DNA from: an uncultured Olsenella sp.
Lineage (GTDB): Bacteria; Actinomycetota; Coriobacteriia; Coriobacteriales; Atopobiaceae
Length of the DNA: 36,593 bases
Direction of reading: 5' to 3'
Assembly (NCBI GenBank): GCA_900314575.1
Contig: OMVS01000013.1
Span: 1 to 36,593 of the forward strand
Both the position numbers and the translations under genes were made by a program. Shown here piece after piece: positions 26,520 through 35,891 of this stretch (the first letter of the stretch is position 1; the number at the start of each line of letters is the position of its first letter). The notes beneath the pieces were generated by a model, which saw only the letters and a list, made by a program, of their open reading frames with translations, had not been told where the DNA came from and searched no databases.

Positions 26520-28105
26520 CGTGCAACCTCCTTGAGCTCCCTGGGCGAGAGCACGAACTGCACCGCCCACGGGGGGACGACCTCCTTGCGATAGTTCTCG
26601 TCCAAGAAGACGAACGCGCACTTGTAGGACGGGACGCGCGTGGGGTAGACGCCCCAGCCGTCGGTGAAGTAGATGAGCCCGTCGACCCTGGCGAGCTTGC
26701 CCTCGGCCAAGAGGGAGTCGACGTAGCGGAAGGCCGGTCGGAAGTCCGTGCCCCCGAAGCCCTTGAGCTCGACGCTTGCAGCCCACCTCCTGAGGTCTTC
26801 CGCGGAGCCGATGACCACGTCGCTCCTGACGGCGGCGTCGCACTGGACGACGTGGACGTTCGTGCGGCCCCCCGACGAGGCCCCCTGGGCGATCACGTCG
26901 TAGGCGGCCTCGACGAACTCGCGCACGGCCTCCCCCTCGACCGAGGCGGAGGTGTCGATCACGATCACGAAGTCGTGGACCGCCCTCTCCTCGCGGTACT
27001 CCAGGTTCTCGATGAGGGGCATGTTGCCGTACAGCTCGAGGCCGTAGGCGTAGAACACGTAGTCGAACTCGTCGGGCGAGACGCGCATCGCCTCCTGGAC
27101 CCTCGAGAACTGGCGGAGAAACTCGCGCAGGTCGCGCTTGCGCGACCCCGCGACCTCGAGCTCGTGCCTGAGGTCGCCCAGCGACTGTCCACGGCCTCGC
27201 GAGATGGTCTCCAGGTCGAGGCGAACGCTCTTGCCGGCGTGCTTCCAGCGGGCCTCGAGCTCCGCGCGGTCGGGCTCCTGGGAGCCCCCCGGCGCCTCGA
27301 AGCTCGCCTCGCTGAAGCCGACGCGCTCCTCGCCCCCGCGCGCGCCCTCGCCCGCGCCCTCCCTGGCGCCGGACGAGGCGCCTCCCCCCTCGTCGCCCGT
27401 GCGGCCCCGGGCGTCTGCGGCGGAGGAGGCCGGCGAGGAGCCCTCGCCGCCGCCCTCGTGCACCCTCGCCTCGGCGGCGTCGTCCTCGGAGGCCTCGCCC
27501 GTGCCGCGGGTGCGGCCGTGCGCCTCGGGGAACCAGCGCTTCGGATCGTCGACCCTGAAGGCGCCCGCCCACCGCTCGCGCACGCCGGAGAAGCGCCCCT
27601 CCTCGAGGGCGTGGTAGACCTTCTCCGTGGTCGGACGCTCGCCGAGCTCGGCCTCGAGCTGGGAGAGGACGATGTCGAGGGCCTGCCCGCGCGCGCCGGG
27701 ACGCTTGCCGCAGAGCTCGGCGGTCAGGCGCTCCGCGATGACGTCCGAGGCTATCGCCCAGGAGTCCGGGTCGATGGCGGGGGTCGTGAAGGGGTGGAGT
27801 AGCAGGCAGTGGACGACCACGTGCGTGAGGTCGTGCACCGGGGGCTGGCGCGTGTCGGCGAACTCCTCGAGCACGCGGTCGGGGTCGAAGAGGAGGCGCC
27901 TGCCGTCCGTGGCGAAGGCGGCGCCGAGGCCCTCCTGGGCGACCGGCTTCAGGAGCTCGACCGCGGGGGTCAGGAAGTGGTTCTCGGAGAGCATCGTGAA
28001 GCGCGCCAGCTCGACCACGCGCTGTGCGAGCTCGGCCTTGCGCCCGGGCGCCGCACCCCCCTGCTCCGGGGCGCCTGGCAGACCGGCGGCCACGTCCCTC
28101 GACAC
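26516..28105 (-). CDS. VWA-like protein with degenerate metallopeptidase domain (DUF2201 type)
   Basis: A 529-residue protein. The N-terminal domain (about 20-200) resembles the putative metallopeptidase part of DUF2201 proteins, but the place where HExxH is expected reads HVVVHCLLLH (about 95-104), without a glutamate, so it is probably not catalytic. A low-complexity Gly/Glu/Ala/Ser linker covers about 210-290. The C-terminal VWA-like domain has the MIDAS motif DTSAS at 384-388 and a TDGWG block. I prefer GTG 28105 because GGAGG is 5 nt upstream; GTG 28126 has its purine tract touching the start codon. It sits between a helical-repeat gene and a MoxR ATPase, and the three should work as a chaperone-like unit. 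Confidence 0.85.
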   Translation of the reverse strand: MSRDVAAGLPGAPEQGGAAPGRKAELAQRVVELARFTMLSENHFLTPAVELLKPVAQEGLGAAFATDGRRLLFDPDRVLEEFADTRQPPVHDLTHVVVHCLLLHPFTTPAIDPDSWAIASDVIAERLTAELCGKRPGARGQALDIVLSQLEAELGERPTTEKVYHALEEGRFSGVRERWAGAFRVDDPKRWFPEAHGRTRGTGEASEDDAAEARVHEGGGEGSSPASSAADARGRTGDEGGGASSGAREGAGEGARGGEERVGFSEASFEAPGGSQEPDRAELEARWKHAGKSVRLDLETISRGRGQSLGDLRHELEVAGSRKRDLREFLRQFSRVQEAMRVSPDEFDYVFYAYGLELYGNMPLIENLEYREERAVHDFVIVIDTSASVEGEAVREFVEAAYDVIAQGASSGGRTNVHVVQCDAAVRSDVVIGSAEDLRRWAASVELKGFGGTDFRPAFRYVDSLLAEGKLARVDGLIYFTDGWGVYPTRVPSYKCAFVFLDENYRKEVVPPWAVQFVLSPRELKEVAR

Positions 28106-28170
28106 CTTGTCCTCCGTCTCGACCACCCCCTCGAAAGCCCCGACGCGCGCCCCAGGGTGCGTCCCCTCGC

Positions 28171-29301
28171 TCAGAATAGCAGGTCGCTCAGGCTGTCCCG
28201 TCCGTCCTCGTCGCCCTCGTCCGCCTGCTCGTGCAGGGAGAGCAGCCAGGTGGAGATCTCGGCGTGCCCGGCCGCCGAGGCGGCGTCTATGCCCCGCTTG
28301 AGCACGGCGGGCGTGAAGGCGTCCCTCCAGGCCGGCAGCTCGCCCATCCGCTTGAGGGCGTTGAGCTTGCCCTCCTTGGCGAACAGCTCAACGATGCAGG
28401 CGTTCTCCTCCTCGGTCCCCGCGGAGAGGTAGGGCACCATGCGCTCGACGAGGCGCGGGCGGGCCCTGAGCCAGGGATAGGACTCCAGGGCCTCGAGGAA
28501 GGTCGACGGCGATTGCTTGCAGACGAACATCATGATGCGAGGGTCCTCGTCCGAGCGGATGAAGTTGCTGAGGATGAGGTCGATGTACTCAGAGCCGAAG
28601 CCCTTCTCGTCCTTGAGGCGTCCCATCCTGGACGCGAGGTTGAGGCAGGCCCTCGCCGTGTCGGGGTCGTGCTTGTCGGGGGCCTTGTACGCCTCGTCCG
28701 CCTTCACCACCGCGGCACGGAAGAGGTCGTCGAAGACGACGGAGTCGAACCTCCCCTCCTCAGCGAGGGTGCCGACCAGCGACGCGGTTGCCCTCAGGCT
28801 GGTCTTTGTGCCGAAGGAGCCGCCCACGAGCTGCTCGCGACCCGTGAAGGGAGCGAAGACCTCCGATCCCACCGTCCGCTCGCCTGGGCTCAGGAAGAGG
28901 TTGGGGCTGTTGCGCGTGAGGTCGAAGCGCGACAGCGACGCCTCGTGGGCGGCGATCGCCCGGTAGAACTCGAGCCTCTCCACGTCCTGGAGCAGGTCCA
29001 CACCGCGGTCGAGCAGGTCGCGCGCGACGTCCTCCCTGGCCACGCGCAGCGCCAGCGCGAGTGCCCATCCCTCGTACGCGAAGGGCGCCAGCACGTCGTA
29101 CATGAAGTCCACGAGCAGCTTGGGGCCGTAGACGCACGAGCGCTCGAGAAGATCGACGAGCTCGGCGGCGGTGGCCTGGTCGCGCAGCTCAGAGACGGCC
29201 ATCGTGAGCGTGACGGCCTCCGTCACCTGCCCGGCGGCGATCGCGTCGCGATCGCGGGCGAGAAGGGCCTGCAGCTGCGCCCTGTCCTTGTCGTCCCTCA
29301 T
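28171..29301 (-). CDS. Helical-repeat protein of the MoxR/VWA module, function unknown
   Basis: A 376-residue soluble protein, almost all helical, with HEAT- or ankyrin-like repeats suggested by the end (GHAEISTWLLSLHE) and by paired amphipathic helices such as ATAAELVDLLERS. I see no catalytic motif. It ends in an acidic tail. It is the first gene of the module; the VWA gene follows after 65 bp. The start may be ATG 29301, with GGGGTGGAGT before it, or TTG 29313; I chose the ATG. I infer it is the target-binding or scaffold part of the ATPase/VWA complex. Its promoter should lie in 29302-29400. Confidence 0.75.
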   Translation of the reverse strand: MRDDKDRAQLQALLARDRDAIAAGQVTEAVTLTMAVSELRDQATAAELVDLLERSCVYGPKLLVDFMYDVLAPFAYEGWALALALRVAREDVARDLLDRGVDLLQDVERLEFYRAIAAHEASLSRFDLTRNSPNLFLSPGERTVGSEVFAPFTGREQLVGGSFGTKTSLRATASLVGTLAEEGRFDSVVFDDLFRAAVVKADEAYKAPDKHDPDTARACLNLASRMGRLKDEKGFGSEYIDLILSNFIRSDEDPRIMMFVCKQSPSTFLEALESYPWLRARPRLVERMVPYLSAGTEEENACIVELFAKEGKLNALKRMGELPAWRDAFTPAVLKRGIDAASAAGHAEISTWLLSLHEQADEGDEDGRDSLSDLLF

Positions 29302-29536
29302 ACTCCACCCCAACCTGCCGCCGCGGCGCGCGACGGTCGCGGCCTCGTCCCGACCCGCTCCTCGGGACCCATTCCAAAGGAGTTATTCTAGCGCCCCGCA
29401 CGGGCTGCGGGGCGACCCCTCCCTCACGAGCGGTGCCCACAACAGACGAGCGGGACGGTCTGGGGGGCAGGCGGGGTGCTCCGGGGGCCGCCCGCCGCCG
29501 GCCGGGCGCCTCCCGGGAGCACGGACCACCTCCCCA

Positions 29537-29542
29537 TATAAT
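29537..29542 (+). promoter_or_regulatory. -10 element of the hydrolase-glpK operon
   Basis: TATAAT at 29537-29542, 57 bp before the hydrolase start. A -35 is not clear in the GC-rich sequence upstream. Confidence 0.5.
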
Positions 29543-29598
29543 GGCCCTACCGCACGCCTGCCGCGGGGCCTCCCGAGCGCGCGGGACGAGGGGGCAGA

Positions 29599-30578
29599 AT
29601 GGACCGACGACCCGAGCTTCTCGACTTCACCTTCGCTTCCGCCGACGGCGCGAGCACCCTGCACGGGCGCGCCGCGTGGCCGGCCGGCATGGGGCCCGCC
29701 GCCGATGCGGGCACGCCCGCCTCGGCGCTGCCGCGGCCGCGGGGCGTGGTGCAGGTCGTCCACGGGATGGCGGAGCACGTCGAGCGCTACGACGAGCTCG
29801 CGCTGTGGCTCGCCGAGCGCGGCTGGCTCGTCTGCGCACACGACCAGATCGGTCACGGCCGCTCTGCCGACCCCTCCCGCTGGGGCTCCATCCCCTCGCA
29901 TGGGGGCAAGGAGGCCCTGCTCGAAGACGTCGACCGCCTGCGCGCGGCCACCGCCGCCCGCATCGCGCCGAACACCCCCTACTTCCTCCTCGGCCACTCC
30001 TTCGGCAGCTTCGTCGTGCGCGCCTACGCGGCGAGGCGGGGCGCGGGGCTCGCCGGCGTCGTCGTCTCGGGCACCGGCTACGTGCCGCCCGTGGCCTCTG
30101 CCGCCGGACGCGCGCTCGCCCTCGCCGTCTGCCGTCTGCGTGGAGACGAGTGCCGCAGCGAGCTTCTGCACTCCATGGCCGACGGCGCCTACGCCAAGGC
30201 GGTCGAGGGGGCCGAGAGCGGCTTCGAGTGGCTCTCGTACGACGAGGGGAACGTGGCCTCCTACATCGCCGACCCGGCGTGCGGCTTCATGTTCTCCGCC
30301 GGCGGCTACGCCACGCTGTGCGACCTCACGCTCGAGACCTGCGGCCAGGCCTGCGCGGACAGGGTCCCCAAGTCGCTGCCGCTGCTGTTCGTCTCGGGCG
30401 CGGACGACCCGGTGGGAGGCTGCGGCAAGGGGGTCGCCAAGGCCTGCCAGCTGGCGAGGCGCGCCGGCTCGACGGACGTCTCGCTCAGGCTCTACCCGGG
30501 GATGCGCCACGAGATTCTCAAGGAGGACGGCAGGAGGCTCGTCTACCACGAGCTCCTCGACTGGCTGGAGGCACGCTC

Positions 30579-30582
<4 letters not shown>
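29599..30582 (+). CDS. Alpha/beta hydrolase, monoglyceride lipase/lysophospholipase-like
   Basis: A 327-residue hydrolase of the Hydrolase_4/S33 type. The opening VVQVVHGMAEHVERYDELALWL is the oxyanion-hole region typical of monoglyceride lipases (HGMxEHxxRY). The nucleophile is S134 in GHSFGS (132-137), the acid D269 in SGADDPV, and the histidine H304 in GMRHEI, so the triad is complete. No signal peptide is seen; it acts in the cytoplasm. GAGGGGGCAG precedes the ATG. Its stop TGA overlaps the GTG of glpK by 4 bp. The natural reading is release of glycerol from mono-acylglycerol or lysolipid followed by phosphorylation by the next gene product. Confidence 0.88.
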
Positions 30583-32074
<1,492 letters not shown>

Positions 32075-32075
<1 letters not shown>

Positions 32076-32102
32076 CGTGACCACCGGGGCCGTACGTCAC
32101 GC
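32075..32102 (+). terminator. Possible glpK terminator
   Basis: GCGTGAC (32075-32081) and GTCACGC (32096-32102) are inverted repeats starting at the stop codon of glpK with a 14-nt loop. It has no U-run and is weaker than the other hairpins. Confidence 0.4.
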
Positions 32103-32116
32103 GCGCGACCACCGCT

Positions 32117-32157
32117 GGTAACCGTCCCGTTACCCGCGGCCGGCAAGGGCTTACAAT
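32117..32157 (+). promoter_or_regulatory. MarR-pth2 promoter with overlapping inverted repeat
   Basis: GTTACC (32129-32134) as -35 and TACAAT (32152-32157) as -10 are exactly 17 bp apart. The -35 is the right arm of a perfect inverted repeat GGTAAC-CGTCCC-GTTACC (32117-32134). A protein bound there would cover the promoter, and the first gene downstream encodes a MarR regulator, so self-repression is the likely meaning. A CGCCCC-TCC-GGGGCG hairpin (about 32207-32221) lies in the ~100-nt leader. Confidence 0.6.
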
Positions 32158-32267
32158 CGAGATGTGCGTCCTATGGTCACCCGTCGGATCGAGAGCAGGC
32201 CGAGACGCCCCTCCGGGGCGGCGCGCCCGCGCCTCGTACGCCGGGCCCCAAGGTCAGGAGATGTGCC

Positions 32268-32747
32268 ATGAACGCTATCGACGAGCCCTTACTCTACGCC
32301 TGGCTCAGGATGTCGACGACCCTGGAGGACATCCAGCCCTACACCCGGCTCACGAGGAACGAGTCGCTCATCTGCCACGTGCTCTTCCGCCAGGAGAAGA
32401 CCCACCCGGGCGTACCCCTCACCCCCACCGACATCTCCCGCCGCACGAAGATCAGGAAGTCCCAGGTGAACAGGAGCCTCAACCAGCTCGAGCGAAGGGG
32501 CATAATCACACGCGAGCATTCGACCGCCGACCGGCGGAAGGTCTACGTCCACTTCATGACCGAGAACGCGAGCGCCTTCTTCGAGATGTACGCCAAGTCC
32601 ATCGAGATGACCGACAGGTTCGTGAGCGCGGTCGGCGCCGATGAGGCAGAGCGCCTCATTGCAGTCATGGACAAGGTGACCGAGATCGCCGAGTCGGTCT
32701 ATCTAGGAGAGGACGAGCAGCGTGGCACAGGGGACCTACAAGTCTAA
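32268..32747 (+). CDS. MarR-family transcriptional regulator
   Basis: A 159-residue protein with the MarR winged helix: LTPTDISRRTKIRKSQVNRSLNQLERRGIITRE (split about 51-83) then the wing STADRRKVYVHF. A helical N-terminus and a long C-terminal helix should form the dimer. AGGAG is 7 nt before the ATG. Its last 26 bp overlap the start of the PTH2 gene, so the two are translated together. The inverted repeat over its own promoter suggests self-control. The signal is unknown, and a link to tRNA recycling is unexpected for this family. Confidence 0.9.
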   Translation: MNAIDEPLLYAWLRMSTTLEDIQPYTRLTRNESLICHVLFRQEKTHPGVPLTPTDISRRTKIRKSQVNRSLNQLERRGIITREHSTADRRKVYVHFMTENASAFFEMYAKSIEMTDRFVSAVGADEAERLIAVMDKVTEIAESVYLGEDEQRGTGDLQV

Positions 32748-33162
32748 GCAGATGATCGTCGTCCGTCGGGACCTCAAGATGCGCAAGGGGAAAATCGCAG
32801 CGCAGGCCGGGCACGCGTGCGTGGAGGCGACGCTCATGGCGCTCGCGCGCGAGCGGCGCCTGGACGAGGTGCGGCTCTCGGACGACGAGGGCTGGGTGTA
32901 CCTGGACGACGAGGGCACCGAGCCCACGCCCCTCTCCGAGTGGTTCGATGCGGGGGTGGCGAAGGTCTGCGTGTACGTGGACTGCGAGGAGGACCTTCTC
33001 GACCTCGCGCGGCGTGGGCGCGAGCGGGGCTTCCTCGTCGCGCTCGTCCGCGACGCCGGCCTCACGGAGTTCCACGGCGAGCCGACCTTCACCTGCCTCG
33101 CATTCGAGCCGCTAGGCGCCGAGCAGATCGACCCGCTGACGGGCGACCTCCCGCTCTTCTAG
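32722..33162 (+). CDS. PTH2-type peptidyl-tRNA hydrolase
   Basis: A 146-residue protein of the PTH2 fold typical of archaea and eukaryotes and found in some bacteria, unlike the usual bacterial Pth. The conserved start is KQMIVVRRDLKMRKGKIAAQAGHA (about residues 9-32), with the lysines and the QAGHA helix that form the active site. Later come AKVCVYVDCEEDLLDLA and the Gly/Asp-rich loop VRDAGLTEF before the C-terminal strand TFTCLAFEP. It frees tRNA from stalled peptides. The start is GTG 32722, inside the end of the MarR gene, with AGGAGAGGA upstream. An interrupted GGTCCC/GGGACC stem (33173-33205) follows. Confidence 0.88.
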   Translation: MAQGTYKSKQMIVVRRDLKMRKGKIAAQAGHACVEATLMALARERRLDEVRLSDDEGWVYLDDEGTEPTPLSEWFDAGVAKVCVYVDCEEDLLDLARRGRERGFLVALVRDAGLTEFHGEPTFTCLAFEPLGAEQIDPLTGDLPLF

Positions 33163-33471
33163 ACAGACCCTCGGTCCCGAGGTCCTTCTCGCCCGACCTG
33201 GGACCTTAGGGGCCATCGCAGGCGCCGCCAGCGCAACGTCAGGACCACCCCCGGACGACGGCTGGACCAGGCTCCCGAGCGTCGGCGAGGACGGGCCCCG
33301 GTCGTTAGCTGATTTAATCTTTTGTATCTTCCCATCCCCCGTGCCGAGCTGATGGTAGCTTTATGCGGAGTTGTCAATGAAGCGTCCCTTGGAATGGCAG
33401 GCCGCTGGGACAGGGGCCGTAACCGGCTCCACGACACGGCTGCCCCTCGCGGGGCTTCCCTAGGAGGAGAC
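33163..33471 (+). promoter_or_regulatory. 309-bp region between PTH2 and the ricin-repeat protein, with a structured leader
   Basis: First comes the imperfect stem GGTCCC/GGGACC (33173-33178, 33200-33205), probably the PTH2 terminator, holding a copy of the recurrent GAGAAGGAC motif on the minus strand. An AT-rich patch at 33305-33331 is the likely promoter. The leader then can fold as GGCA-G-GCCG (33396-33404) with CGGCTGCC (33437-33444), enclosing GGGGCCG/CGGCTCC (33413-33430). Alternatively GCCCC/GGGGC (33442-33455) can form right before the ribosome site. The last two choices exclude each other because they share 33442-33444. Confidence 0.45.
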
Positions 33472-35688
33472 ATGAAGGCAGCAAGGCTCGGCATCGGCGT
33501 CGCCGGTGCGCTGGTGGCCCTCTCGATCCAGCCCGCCGCGGCGCTCGCGTCCACCACCCCGGCCACCGAGGCGCCCACGGACGAGCAGGCTGCGACCGGC
33601 GCAATTGCAGCCCCAACGGCCGAGGCGACGGGAGGCGACGCAGCCGAGAGCAGCTCGGCCGCGACGCCCCCCTCGACCGAAGACTCCGCCCCGGACGCCG
33701 GGCAGCGGGGAGAGGCCACGGCCTCCGCGGCAGGCACGAGGCAGGTCGTGGCGACCGGATCCCCCACGGGGGCGGTCGCTGACGCCACCGTCCATTTGCA
33801 GGGCGAGGTTCCCGAGGGCCGCGAGGCGGAGGACGAGGGCCCCAAGGACCCCTCGGAGGACAAGGACGCGGAGCAGCCCGAGCTCCCGCCGATCGCCGAC
33901 GAGGCCGTCTTCGACATCTCGCCAGAGCTCACCGGATCCTCCACGAGGGTCGCCACCCAGGGCGACCGCGGGGCCGAGGGGACCAACGTCGAGAGCGACG
34001 CCTCTGCGAACGTACTCGGGCAGTACTGGCGCACGTTGAGCCTCGGCGGTAGCGAGTACCGCTTCGTGAGCCTCAAGGGCGGCGCCCTCGGCTACGACGC
34101 CGCGACCGAGAGGGCCAACGTCCGGATCGTCGGCAAGGACAGCGATGACGCGCGCTGGACGCTCGTCAAGAACGACGACGGCTCCTACTCCCTCGCCCCC
34201 GCGGCGGACAGGAGCCTGCGGCTCGACGTCTCCGGCGCCTCCAGGTCCGCCGGGGCGAACCTGTGGCTCTACGCCGCCAACGGCACGCTCGCTCAGAGGT
34301 TCCTCCTGAACCTCAACCCCACGCTGACCGAGGCGCTCCGCAATGGCAGGACGGCAGAGGAAGGCGTCTATACGCTGCGCTCCGGCGTCGCGGACGACAA
34401 GGTCGTCGACATCGCGTCCGCCTCCACGGCAGACGGTGCGAACGCCCAGCTCTGGTCGTCGAACAAGTCCCTGGCCCAGAAGTTCGTCCTCGGCTACGCC
34501 GGCAACGGCCTCTACACCATCCAGACCGGCAACGCCGGGAAGTACCTCGACGTCGAGGCAGGCGGTACCACGAGGGGCACCAACGTCTGGCAGTACGCGG
34601 GCAACGGGACCCTCTCCCAGCTCTGGTACCTCGTGAGGTCCGAGGTGGCGTACACGATCCGCTCCGCCCAGAACGGCCTGGCGCTCGACGTCTCCGGCGC
34701 GGGAAGCGACAACGGCACGAACCTGCAGGTCTGGGATGACAACGGCACCAAGGCACAGAGGTTCTCGCTCCAGCAGGCGCAGCTCGTGGAGGACGGCACC
34801 TACGCCATCGAGTCCGGGCTCTCCTACCCGCTCGTGCTCGACGTATCCTGCGGCTCCTCGGACGACGGCGCCAACGTCCAACTCTGGTCGACCAACGGGA
34901 GCGCCGCGCAGCACTTCCGGGTCACCCTCAACCAGGACGGGACCTACTCCATCGTGAACGCCGCGACGGGCAAATCGCTCGACATCACCGGCGCGAGCAG
35001 ACGCAGCGGCGCGAACCTGCAGATGTACGAGGCCAACGGCACTGACGCCCAGAAGTGGGTCATCCTTCCCGGCGAGGGCGGCCTCAAGATTCGCTCCGTC
35101 GCGAGCGGGCTCGACCTCGACGCCGCGGGCGGGGTCGTCGCCAAGGGCACCAACGTGCAGCAGTACTACGGCAACGGCACGAAGGCGCAGCTCTGGAGCT
35201 TCAAGGACGGCAGCTGGGAATACTTCCGGGGCTTCGGTGCCGTGCGCGAGAGGGTCATCCAGGCGGCACGCGAGCAGGAGGGCGTGCGCTACTGGTCGAT
35301 GCACAGCGGCCCGAGGGGCTCGGAGGACGAGGGCTTCGGCTGCGCCATGCTCGTCTGCTACGCCTACAACAAGGTCCTCGGCACGGACTGGTACGGGCAC
35401 TGCTGGTACCTCTGGGGCTCCGCGAACGGCACCGGCGGGTTCGACTACCCTCTCGAGGTCGTGTCCGACCCCGAACCGGGTGACATCGTCATGTACCTCG
35501 ACTACGACAGCGGCTGGTGCGAGGCGGCGTCGCACGCCGCTCTCTACGTCGGCAACGGTCGCGTCATCGGCGCCAACGGGGAGGGCTCCCCGTACAGGAG
35601 GCCCTGGTGGGGCAGGGTCGAGGAGACGAGCGTCGGCGCGCAGGCATACGGCCGCCTCGTCCGCTACATCCGCTACCGCTGGTTCTAG
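33472..35688 (+). CDS. Secreted ricin-type lectin repeat protein with NlpC/P60-like C-terminal domain
   Basis: A 738-residue exported protein. The signal peptide is about 1-26 (ends AAALAS). Residues 27-180 are a Thr/Ala/Glu/Pro-rich linker. Residues 180-585 hold ricin-type beta-trefoil units, with seven clear repeats ending in phrases such as NVWQYAGNGTLSQLW, NLQVWDDNGTKAQRF and NVQLWSTNGSAAQHF (the QxW/QxF signature). The C-terminal domain (586-738) looks like NlpC/P60: C624 in FGCAMLVCYAY and H688 in EAASHAALYVGNGRVIGANG are the likely catalytic pair. It probably binds wall or host glycans and cuts peptide cross-links. I chose ATG 33472, with GGAGGAGA directly upstream; the longer frame from 33322 has no ribosome site. 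Confidence 0.88.
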   Translation: MKAARLGIGVAGALVALSIQPAAALASTTPATEAPTDEQAATGAIAAPTAEATGGDAAESSSAATPPSTEDSAPDAGQRGEATASAAGTRQVVATGSPTGAVADATVHLQGEVPEGREAEDEGPKDPSEDKDAEQPELPPIADEAVFDISPELTGSSTRVATQGDRGAEGTNVESDASANVLGQYWRTLSLGGSEYRFVSLKGGALGYDAATERANVRIVGKDSDDARWTLVKNDDGSYSLAPAADRSLRLDVSGASRSAGANLWLYAANGTLAQRFLLNLNPTLTEALRNGRTAEEGVYTLRSGVADDKVVDIASASTADGANAQLWSSNKSLAQKFVLGYAGNGLYTIQTGNAGKYLDVEAGGTTRGTNVWQYAGNGTLSQLWYLVRSEVAYTIRSAQNGLALDVSGAGSDNGTNLQVWDDNGTKAQRFSLQQAQLVEDGTYAIESGLSYPLVLDVSCGSSDDGANVQLWSTNGSAAQHFRVTLNQDGTYSIVNAATGKSLDITGASRRSGANLQMYEANGTDAQKWVILPGEGGLKIRSVASGLDLDAAGGVVAKGTNVQQYYGNGTKAQLWSFKDGSWEYFRGFGAVRERVIQAAREQEGVRYWSMHSGPRGSEDEGFGCAMLVCYAYNKVLGTDWYGHCWYLWGSANGTGGFDYPLEVVSDPEPGDIVMYLDYDSGWCEAASHAALYVGNGRVIGANGEGSPYRRPWWGRVEETSVGAQAYGRLVRYIRYRWF

Positions 35689-35749
35689 CTCCTCACCGGC
35701 ACCGGCTCTTTGCTCATGGCGCGTGTGCCGGCGGGCGCGATTCGCCGAC

Positions 35750-35786
35750 GTTCACCGCCCGTTCACGGATGTGTCAGTGCTATGTA
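35750..35786 (+). promoter_or_regulatory. PHO-box-like direct repeat and -10 upstream of the MarR-RGG gene
   Basis: GTTCACC (35750-35756), four bases, then GTTCACG (35761-35767) gives two 11-bp direct repeat units. This is the form of the PhoP site known from Streptomyces. TATGTA (35781-35786) lies where a -10 should be if the second unit covers the -35. A PhoP-activated promoter for the gene at 35892 is inference. Confidence 0.45.
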
Positions 35787-35838
35787 AAGCCGTTTTCGCA
35801 GTAACCGGGCCACGGGCACCGAGTAAGCTGGAACCAAT

Positions 35839-35852
35839 CACAGGTACCTGTG
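35839..35852. promoter_or_regulatory. 14-bp perfect palindrome, candidate MarR operator
   Basis: CACAGGTACCTGTG is fully symmetric, and AA/TT pairs continue one base further out. It lies 40 bp upstream of the MarR-RGG start. CGCGC-GAT-GCGCG (35861-35873) is a second small inverted repeat next to it. Self-regulation by the downstream MarR protein is the simplest reading. Confidence 0.55.
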
Positions 35853-35891
35853 TTTGTTTTCGCGCGATGCGCGACACAAGAGAGGAATCTC

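Noticed and set aside
24993-27572. 859-codon frame suggesting a larger AAA+ protein
   Set aside because: The upstream part is out of phase with the VWA gene and Arg/Gly-rich; ATG 26519 with GGAGG and the 4-bp overlap mark the real start.
33345-33460. A c-di-AMP (ydaO) riboswitch before the ricin-repeat gene
   Set aside because: The conserved blocks I know for that class are not present; only an unassigned fold can be supported.
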